NCBI GenBank assembly: GCA_026770585.1
Contig: MU646849.1
Coordinates: 3,988-38,679, forward strand
Direction: 5' to 3'
Length of the DNA: 34,692 nt
From: Baffinella frigidus
Taxonomy: Eukaryota; Cryptophyceae; Cryptomonadales; Baffinellaceae
Shown one piece after another: positions 18,101 through 28,845 of the stretch (position 1 is its first letter; every line of letters starts with the position of its first letter). A program made the position numbers and the translations under genes. A model generated the notes under the pieces. It ran no database searches. It saw nothing but the letters and a program-made list of their open reading frames with translations, and had not been told where the DNA came from.

Positions 18101-21100
18101 TCCCACCTGTCTACAGGATTATGGTTTAGCGGATAGGGGATAGGAGATAGGGGATAGGGGATAGGGGGTAGGGGTGTAGGGTGTAGGATGAAGGGCATAG
18201 GTGTGTAGGGTGCAGGGTGCAGGGATATGTGTCATGGGTTTAGAGTTTGGGAGCGTGCGAGTGTGAAGCGCGATATCTCCACTCGGGTCTCGCATCTCTC
18301 TAAAGGTTATGAGCCCAGACGCTGACTCCTAAACCCTAAACCTTGCACCCAAAGCCTTGCACCCTAAACTTTGCATCCGAAATCATACACCGTCAACCCT
18401 CACCCCTAAACCCTAACCCATAAACCCTAACTCCCACACCGTAGATCGTAGACTCTAAACTCTAAACTCTAAACCCTAAACCCTAACCGCAGGCGGACCG
18501 TCGCCCGAAATTATCGTGGCGGAGGCACGGGGCGTCAAGGTCGACCCGAAACCCTAAACCCTAAACCCCAAACCAAAACCCCTAAACCCTAAGCCCTTAA
18601 CCTTAAACCCTTAACCCCCCACCCTAACACCTAAACCCTGACCCCTAAACCCTAAACCCTGATCCCTCAAGCCTTAACCCTCCACCATAAACCCTGAACC
18701 CTGAACCCTAAACGCAAACCCTTGACCCAAACCCTAAACCCTGATCCCTAAACCGTAACCCTTAAACCCTAAAACCTAAACCGTGAACCCTAGACCCCAA
18801 GCCCCAAACCCCAAACCCTAACCCCCAAATCCTAACCGCTAAACCCTAAACCAGGTCGGGATTCAGCACGAAGGGCACCCTCTATGGGACCCCACGCTCC
18901 AGCAGGCAAGTCCCAAACCCTCAACCCTGAACCCTAAACCCCGACCCCTCATAAACCCCAAACCCCACACCCCAAACCCTCAACCTTCAACCCCAAACCC
19001 TCAACCCCAGACCCTAAATCCTAAACCCCAAACCCTAAACCCTCAACCCTAAACCCTCAGTCTAAACCCCAAACTCGAAACCCGAAACCCGAAACCCGAT
19101 AGGGAAAGGGTCCCGTCCCCGCACGAGCCATCGAGCCCAGCCTCAGTGTATCTCGCCTCCCGGGCACACACATTTCCATGATTTTGCTGGCGCGTTTGCT
19201 AACCTGAAACCCGGAGGCAGGAGGGGGGGTTGCTGACGGCGTGCGGCGCGATGATGGTGCTGCTTCTGTCTGCGTGCGAGCGTTGACCAAACCCGTCTCA
19301 TCATGGCGCCAACGTCCACACACAAGCCCGCAGTTGACTACAGTCATGTTTTATTCGCGGAGGAGTTGACTAAACGCTCTTGATCGCAGGAGGGGGGTGC
19401 GCTGATGGCGTGTTCGGACTGCCTCGATTAACACACCCTCCGCCCTGAACCCCACACCCTGAAGATCAAACGGTAAGGTCTTGAGCAGGACTCATCCGGG
19501 GACATGTTCAATTCAAAAGAATATGGCCTATCACACCGGGTTCTGGTCCTAATTAAATTTACCTCAGGCCCTAATTAACCTTCATCCAACTCCTATGAAC
19601 AAATAGGGATCTGTTTTCGTTTAAATTAAACATGTCCCCGGATTAGGACGGGGGGGCGCTGATGGCGTGCGACGCGAGGATGATGGTGCTGCGCGCCGCG
19701 TACCGGGGCGACGCCAATGCCATCCACAAGGTCCAAATCCCATATTCAGTATACAATTTACGTATATGTACATAGTATACAGCATACAATATACGTATAT
19801 ATATGTAGTATACAGTATATAATGTACGTAAATAAGTATACGTATATTGTATGCCATGTATATTGTATGCTATATATACTATAGTAGATGTCTGTATGAC
19901 GATGGTGATGGTGCTGCGCGCCGCGAACCAATGCGATCCACAAGGTCCAAATCCCCTAAACCCTGAATACGTGTATATTGTCATTTAGCATACAATATAC
20001 GTGTGTGTATGTAGTATACAGTATACAATATGCGTGTTCATGCATAGTATTCACTAGAAAATATACGTGTGTATATATATATATATCATAATATATGGTA
20101 TATATACATAACTACATAGGGGGGAGGGGGGATGGAGTGGGACGCGATGAGGATTGTGCTGTGCCGCGTTGCCGGGGACGCTCACGCCTTCCACAAGATC
20201 ACACCCCATACTTAGTATACAATTTACGGGACGCGATGAGGATGATGCTGCGCGCACCATTGCTGGGGACGCTGACGCCATCCATAACGTGCCATCCCCG
20301 AACATACGGTGCTGCAAACTACTGCAAACCCTTGGCCCGCCCTGTCCATCTAATCGTTTTAAAACGAACTTGGGTTTAAAAGGAAGTTTTGGTACTAAAA
20401 AGATATAAAACATTTTAAAGCGGCAATTTCGGCTTTCAAATGTGGCCAGCCACAACTTTAGGGATGGGAATTGGAGCCGTTTTGGGACGGATTTTGTCCC
20501 CCGGGGGGCTGTGGGTTTTCAGTTGAAGGTTTGTACCAGGAGGGCGATTTACAATACATGTACACACTGTGCAACCTCATAAACAGCCACACATGTAACC
20601 ACATATGCAACCACATATACTGTACATGTATGATATGTATGATATGTATGATACACAGCCTGGTACAAGACGTGTCCCTGCCGGACGTGACCAAAAACCG
20701 GACCGACTTATCCATCATCACAATTCAAGCACTTCATTTTTATTTATAAAACTCAAAAACAATATCATTATTAACACTTTCAGAACCCGGTTTGCAGGTG
20801 GGGGTAGCCGAGGAGATGGAGGAGGGGTACCAAGAGGCGCTGGCCGCGCCCGTATAGTTATGCATATAGTGATACATAAATATAAACATATATTTATATA
20901 CAGTTATACATATAGTTATACATGTAGTTATACACACAGTTATATCGGTTATACATATGGTTAACACGTACACGACGTGTTTTTGACGGACGCGACCACC
21001 ACCCGGGTTGCAGGTGGGGGTAGCCGAGGAGATGGAGGAGGAGTACCAAGAGGCGCTGGCGTTGCCCGCCGTCCTGCAGGTTCCGAGCCCCTCACACCCC

Positions 21101-24100
21101 ACACCCTGTTTACCGACCGACCCTACACCCTACACCCTACACCCTACACCCTACACCCTACACCCTACACCCTACACCCTACACCCTACACCCTACACCC
21201 TACACCCTACACCCNNNNNNNNNNNNNNNNNNNNNNNNNNNNNNNNNNNNNNNNNNNNNNNNNNNNNNNNNNNNNNNNNNNNNNNNNNNNNNNNNNNNNN
21301 NNNNNNNNNNNNNNNNNNNNNNNNNNNNNNNNNNNNNNNNNNNNNNNNNNNNNNNNNNNNNNNNNNNNNNNNNNNNNNNNNNNNNNNNNNNNNNNNNNNN
21401 NNNNNNNNNNNNNNNNNNNNNNNNNNNNNNNNNNNNNNNNNNNNNNNNNNNNNNNNNNNNNNNNNNNNNNNNNNNNNNNNNNNNNNNNNNNNNNNNNNNN
21501 NNNNNNNNNNNNNNNNNNNNNNNNNNNNNNNNNNNNNNNNNNNNNNNNNNNNNNNNNNNNNNNNNNNNNNNNNNNNNNNNNNNNNNNNNNNNNNNNNNNN
21601 NNNNNNNNNNNNNNNNNNNNNNNNNNNNNNNNNNNNNNNNNNNNNNNNNNNNNNNNNNNNNNNNNNNNNNNNNNNNNNNNNNNNNNNNNNNNNNNNNNNN
21701 NNNNNNNNNNNNNNNNNNNNNNNNNNNNNNNNNNNNNNNNNNNNNNNNNNNNNNNNNNNNNNNNNNNNNNNNNNNNNNNNNGAGAGGCGCTGGCGAGCGT
21801 GATCTCAAGTGCCCCTCAGAACCCAAACACTTCCCTCAATCCCAAACCCTGAACCGTCAACCCCAAGACCTGAACCCCAAACCGCCTGCTCCCCTGCAGG
21901 TTGCGAGCCCCCCCCCCCGACCTAGCCGAAACACCTAAACCCTGAACCCTGAGTCCCACACTCCAAATCGCAAACCTCGGAACATACACACCAACCCTCG
22001 CGCTGCTGGTTGCGAGGCTCCCATCGACACCCAGAGAGAGATAGAGAGAGAGAGAGCGAGACAGAGACAGATAAGGAGAGAGAGACATGGAGAGAGAGAG
22101 ATATATAGAGAGCGAGAGAGACATGGAGAGAGAGAAGAAGAGAGCGAGAGAGGGAGAGAGCGAGAGAGAGAGAGAGAGGGAGAGAGAGGGAGAGAGGGGG
22201 GGAGAGAGAGAGAGGGAGAGGGAGAGAGAGAAATGTGATGATTACGGATCGAAACCAACATGGCCACCATGTAATCCCTTTCGTGAAGGCCTTGTAACAC
22301 TAGGGCCTAACCTCCAAAGGGCCTAACCTCCAGGCCTAGCCGCTAGGGCCTAACCTCCAGGCCTAGCCGCCAAACAACTCAGCCCACGCTGCCAAACCCA
22401 AACCCGAAACCTAAACACTAAACCCTAAACACCAAACACCAAACACCAAACTCCAAACCCAAACCCTAAACTCTAAACCCTGAACCCCAAACCCAAAACC
22501 CAAAACACGAGACACTCAACAGGAGAAGTTGGAGAGCCAGAGGAAGCAGCTGGAGACATTCCAACCCCTAAACACTAAACACTAAACACTAAACACCAAA
22601 CACCAAACACCAAACACGAATCAGGAGAAGTTGGAGAGCCAGCGGAAGCAGCCGGAGACATTCCAACCCCTAAACACTAAACACCAACCCCTAAACACCA
22701 AACACTAAACACCAAACACCAAACACCAAACACCAAACACGAATTAGGAGAAGTTGGAGAGCCAGAGGAAGCAGCTGGAGACCTTCCTCGCCAACGACGG
22801 CTCCGCGGTCCCCAACCCCAAACCCTATTGTCGAAATGGGCTCCGCGCGGAAAAAAATGAGGTCAGGTCAGCAATTTTTTTATTTGTTTGCCTTTTTGTG
22901 TCATCTTATGGGTGGGAGATGCTATTTTGAGATTAAAGTCATGCCTAAGATAGCATAAAAGTCTATTTTTAGATTTTTTCCTGATTTCCTGACCTGACCT
23001 CGATTCCGCGCGAAGCCCATTTCGACAATAAACCCTAAACCCTAAACCGTATCGTACTCCGCCCGATTCTTTTTTATTATTTTATTTTTCCCAGGCCAAC
23101 TAAGCCCTACACCCCGTTTCCGTGGATGACTTGAATGTGAACGGATGATACTTGAACCATCCTGTAAACGGACGATACTTGAATATCATCCTGTGAACGG
23201 ATGATACTTGAACATACAATTTGCTTTCCCCCGGGTCAACACACTTTTAATGAAACCGTGAAACCCCCACACGCTAAACCCTGTTGCCGTGGATGAAATC
23301 GACGTTCACGAAAGCGTCGTTCCCTGAACTCCAAACCCCAAACCCCAAACCCCAAACCCTCAATGTTGGCGCGAGCAGGAGCGGATCGCTGAGACGACGG
23401 AAAACGTCCGCATGCTCGAATGGGTGCCCCCCCCCTCCTAAACCCTATACCCTAAACCCTAAACCCTAAACCCTAAACCCTAAACCCTACACCCAACACC
23501 CTCGGATCTTCGTCAACCCTAAACCAAAGTAGGAACACGCAAGGCAGTCACGACCGACCGTCTGGCTTCGGCGTCCGCGTGACCGGTCACGTGGGCGTTC
23601 ACGAGCCTGCCGGCGGGGCAACACCCTCGGATCTTCGTCAACCCTAAACCAAAGTCTCCACGTTCAGGTTTTTTTAACCCTGAACGTGGAGACGAAACAC
23701 AACGTCCGCAACCTCGAATGGGGTTCCCCTAAAACCTCAAACCTAAACCCTAAACCCTAAACCTGAAACCCTAAACCCTGAGCCATAAACCCTAGATTCT
23801 GAGCCATAAACCCTAAATTCTGAGCCATACGCCCTAAACCCTAACCCTAATGCCTGGTGTACATAATGGTTCAGACATTCAACCCTAAACCGAACCCTAA
23901 ACCCTGAACCCGCTTCTCCCGCCACCTTCCGTCCGGTACGAATTTCGCCACCCCTAAACCCCAAACCCCAAACCCCAAACCTCATCCGTAAAACCATTTG
24001 ATCAAATGAATTTGTGACCGAATCTTCGAAGGATATCGTGACCCCTAAACCCGAAACGGTAAGGATCGAAGGATGTCGCAACCCCTGAAGCGCAAACGGT

Positions 24101-27100
24101 CTCCAGGATATGGTGCAAACGAACACGGAAAAATATTTGATCAAATGAAATTGTGGCCGAACCTTCGAAGGATTTCGTAACTTCTATCCGCCAAAACTCC
24201 GCACCCAGAGGACATGGTGCAAGCGAAGACGGACGCGATTCGCTGGGACGAGGAGATGGCCCAGTTTGTGACCGAATCTCCGAAGGATGTCGTAACCCCT
24301 AAACCCGAAACGGTAAGGATCGAAGGATGTCGTAACCCCTAACCCCCTAAACCCTACACCGACAGGACATGGTGGAAGCGATTTGCTGGGACGAGGAGAT
24401 GGCCCAGAAAAAAATACGAATGAAGTTTGGGGTGTGGGGGGTGGGGATTGAGGGGTTGCGATGAATCTGTGACCGAATATTCGAAGGATGTCGTAACCCC
24501 TGGACCCCAAAACCCCAAACTCCCACAGGATATGGTGCAAGCCAAGACAGGCGCGATTCGCTGGAACGAGGAGATGGCCAAGCGCGCAGACCGCATCGGT
24601 CACTCCAAACCCCAAACCCCAAACCCCAAACCCTAAACCCTACTCACCACTCCCCAAACCTCAAACCTCGAACCCCAAACCCCAACCCCGAAACGCGAAA
24701 CCCGAAACGCGAAAGCTCAAATCCGAAACCCGAAATTCGGAAACCGGGAACTCCTGCGGCGGGCCCAGCGCGAAGAACGCGTCCGTTGACCCCTAACCCC
24801 AAACCCTACCCCCTACCCCCCACACCCTGCTTAACCTGATCCCCTGAAACTCACTACATGATCTACTCAACCCTAAACCCTATACCCTAAACCCTAAATT
24901 CTAAATCCTAAACCCTAAACCCTAAACCCTAAACCCTTAACCCTAAATCCTAAACCCTAAACCCCAAAACAGAAAATCTCGCCAACGCGGGCGGCCGCTC
25001 TACCGCCATGTCTGCAAAGTAACACCCTGACCCCTAAACCCTAAACCCTAAACCCTAAACCCTAAATCCATAAAACCCATAAAACCTCAACGATAAACCC
25101 CACACCCCAAATCACGCACGCCCAAACTCTAAACGATAAACCCGAAGCCCGAAACCCTAAATCATCAGGCGCCGCCCCACCCAAACCCCTAAACCATAAA
25201 CCCAAACCTCAAAATCCTAAAACCCACAACCCAACCCCCACACCTCAAACCCCACACACCCCACACCCCAAACCCGAATTCTTAAACCCAAACCCTAAAC
25301 CCCACCCCCCAACCCTAACAGGAGCAGTGGCGACCCGGCGCCAGAACCCCCCCCGTACCTCGCGCCAAAAGAGTCATTCGCGCCGCCGGGTTAAGCCCTA
25401 CACCCTAACCCCTAAACCCCAAACCCCAAACCCCAAAACCTAAACCCCAAACCCCAAACCCCAAACCCCAACCCTTAACCCCTAAACCCTGAACCCTGAC
25501 CCCTAGATCCTGAACCCTAAACCCGGAACGCTATCCCAGGGGCGGGGGTGAACGCGAATGCCGGGACGACGACGGAGGGCATGCGCCGCGTCGCCGCTCT
25601 CAAAGAGGCAATACACCTTAACCAACTGCCACCCAAGATTGCAGGGCTCGACATTTCGAGCCCCTACACCCTACACCCCATTTGTTTGTGTTGTTACAAA
25701 TTCCGTGTGAACTGAGTACCGCGCAACTAATACAGAAAACATATCAACCAACACGGAAAACATATCAACCAACACGGAAAATATAGCAACTAATACAGAA
25801 AACATAGCAACCAACACGGAAAATGTCGCAGCCCTGAAAGAGGTCCAACCCCTGAATGCACAAGAACCACATCAATAAACCGTAACCGTCCTGGAGTTGA
25901 CAGTTTAGTAGAGCGTTTGCGGTAATTGTTGTCCATTTTGGACGTACGGTTTTCCGGTTTCCCGGTTTTCATTTGTACCAGAAGTGTCCATTTAAAATGT
26001 TTGACGGCCTTAACAACATTCAGAAAAACCGGAAAACCGGAAAACCGCACGTCCAAAACGGACCACAATTACCGCAAACGCTCTACTGGTATTGTCACCT
26101 TTTGGCGTAAATGCAAGCCCTGGAGAGAAGACTGAGGGCATGCGCCGCGTCGTCGCCCTGAAAGAGGTCCAGCCCTGAATAAACCCTTACCGTAAGGGTT
26201 TATTCACCCTGCCGGCACCAGCTACTTGTCAAACCCCTAAACCCTAAACCCTAAGCAGTAAACCCGAAATCCTGACAGCTATACCAGAAACCAGAAATCA
26301 GAAACCAGAAACCGGAAACCAGACACCCCAGACCCTAACCCCTAACCTCTTAATCCAACCCTGCACCACACTTAACCCCTAACCCTAACTCCCAAACCCC
26401 AAACCCCAAACTCAGGGGAGGCTGACAGTGGATGCATCGGACGCGGCAGCGCACCCTGACCCCTCACCCTAGCCCCATAACCCCTAACCCCCTAACCACT
26501 AACCACTAACCACTAACCCCTCACCCCTCACCCCGAACCCGGAGCCCCTCAACCCTCATATTTAATCCCCTAACCCCGAAACAAACCCGGAACCCCCCTC
26601 AACCCTCAGCCCCAAACCACGGGGCAACCAATAACACGTTACGAAGCCCTGCGGGCGGCAAGGAAGCAGGACCTACCACCGGGGTGCAACGGCCAACCCC
26701 CAATCTCATACGCTAACGGCCTGAAAATGGGGCAGTTAGGCATACGGCATTGCCTAGGACCTCCTACCGTAGGCCGAGGGATCCTAGGACCAAAAAGTCT
26801 CGGCCTACGGTAGGAGGTCCTAGGCAATGCCGTAGGCCTAACTACCCCATTTTCAGGCCGTTACCCTATTAAATCCCGAAACGCAGGAAAGGCGTACCAC
26901 ACACATAATGATCATGCTAGGAATAGTAAAGCACCCGTGTTGAAATATTCATTGCCCGAAATCAGTGGAATTGAGCATGTCCCCGGATGAATCCCAGGGG
27001 AGGCAGTGGACGCATCAGACGCGGCAACGCACCCTACCCCCTAACCCGAAACCCTAACCACCAACCCCTAACCCCTAACCTCTAACCTCTAACCCTTAAC

Positions 27101-28746
27101 CCCTCACCCCAATTGAACATGTCCCTGGACGAACCCGAAACGAATTGAACATGTCCCTGGACGAACCCGAAACGAATTGAACATGTCCCTGGATGAACCC
27201 GAAACGAATTGAACATGTCCCCGGATGAATCGCAGGAGAGGATGGCAGTGGATGCATCGGACGCGGCCGCGCACCCGTGCCGTGCCGCCCCAACGGAACA
27301 CCAGGTACCTCTATAGAGCGGTTTTCGCATCTGTCGGCCACCAACCGATATGAAATTTATTAACAAGGGCTCCAATTCCGGCCACTTTTGGCATTTTTAT
27401 CACAAAATAAAACTCTAAAACTTCAGAATCACGCCAAAAGTTGCCGGAATTGGAGCCCTTGTTCATATTTTCATGTCGGTGAGTGGCCGACAGATGAGAA
27501 AACCGCTCTACCCTAAAACTCATACCCTCAACCCTAAACCCGAAACCCCGTGCCGCGCCGCCCCGACTGAGCACCGGGTATAAAACCTACCCAAATAAAG
27601 TGTCGTGCCGCTCCGACTGGGCACCAGATACCCCTATACCCCAAAAACTCATACCCTCAACCCTCAACCCGAAACCCTGAACCCTGAACCCTAGACCCTG
27701 GACGCTGCACACTGAACCCTGAACCCTAAATCATCAAGTCCAAACCGAGCCGCGCCACCCCCCCCGGAACACCAGGTGACACATTCCCTATTCCCCATGC
27801 CCGAACCCCTACACCCGAAACCCGAAACACTGAACCGTGAACAGTCGTGCCGCTCCGACTGAGCCCCAGGTGTCCCTACACCCTACTCACACCCTAAATC
27901 CTGAACCCTCAGCCCTCAACCCCAACACCTAAACCCTAAACCCCAACCCTCGAACCCCTAACCTCAACCCCCGAACCCCCGACCCGAAACCCGAAACCCG
28001 AAACCCCAAAGGTGAACCAGAGTAACAACCTGCACGCGCGGTGGGTGGCGCTCTCGCTCGCCGCTGCAGAGGACGTGCCTGACGTGGTACGCACCACACC
28101 CTAACCCCGACATCCTAAACCCGAAACCTGGGATCCGAAACCCCGAAACCCGAAACCCGAAACCCGAAACCCGAAACCCGAAACCCTGCTCGATCATCTA
28201 CCTTACCCCTTAAACCCTCAACACAACACGCAAATTCCTACCCCCCAAACCCCACACCCGACACGAGGTGCACCTCCTGATCGACATGGGCGAAAGGCCC
28301 ATCTCACACGTCCGAAACCCGAAACTTTGCACGAACCCCCCCCGATAGGCTCGGCTTACACACTTATAGCCGGCTCACACGCTAATGGTCGTTTCACACA
28401 CTAATGGTCGGCTTACACACCAATGTTCGGCTTAAACACTAAAATCCGGCTCACACAGTAATGGTCGGCTCACACAATAATGGCCGGCTTACACGATAAT
28501 GGCCAGGTACACCACCTGATCGACATGGGCGCGAAGCTCATCTCACACGCCCGCGATTCCCGAAACTTTGCACCGTCTCACACAATCATTGTCGGCTCAC
28601 ACAATAATTACCGGCTTACACAATAATGACCAGGTGCACCACTTGATCGACATGGGCGCGCGCGTCGCGACCGAGAAGCTCATCTCACACGCCCACGATT
28701 CCCGCGCCCACCTCCGCGAACTCCAGGTGTGTGTGTGTGTGTGTGC

Positions 28747-28782
<36 letters not shown>

Positions 28783-28814
28783 CTCGCTCTCGCTCTCTCT
28801 CTCTCTCGCTCCCG

Positions 28815-28845
<31 letters not shown>

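Larger units (their letters stand above)
17349..18305 (+). pseudogene. Copies of exon B6
   Basis: 17349-17425 keeps acceptor and frame (VNEVEREN..EELAIVKRNI) then breaks into an AGCGGTTGACTAA element. 17832-17904, 18058-18116 and 18251-18305 keep the 3' half and end ACAG or AAAG at the donor point (gtcctg, gattat, gttatg). Confidence 0.55.
18310..19100 (-). repeat. CCCTAAA-rich introns
   Basis: Diverged CCCTAAA, CCCCAAA and CCCTCAA units flanking B7 and B8, ending in CCCGAAA at 19077-19098. Confidence 0.8.
19213..20292 (+). pseudogene. Copies of exon B9
   Basis: 19213-19278 and 19386-19424 have acceptors and read EGGLLTACGAMMVL and EGGALMAC. 19890-19944 keeps the 3' end and the same donor context (CAAG|gtccaaatcc). 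20131-20197 and 20226-20292 are degenerate. B9 itself lies inside this span. The spacers are TATAC-rich. Confidence 0.5.
25715..26166 (+). pseudogene. Copies of exon B16, one expanded by a coding minisatellite
   Basis: The copy ending at 25842 (NVAALKE, donor gtccaa) is preceded in frame by repeats of TNTENIA/S (21 bp each). The copy ending at 26166 lies just right of a TAGAGCG element. Either could supply a GT donor in place of the GC donor of B16. Confidence 0.5.

Noticed and set aside
22087-22326. Open frames of RERERE / LSLSLS
   Set aside because: Translation of (GA)n and (CT)n microsatellites.
28350-28628. CRISPR-like array
   Set aside because: Units of 19-20 bp are contiguous without spacers and the DNA is eukaryotic.
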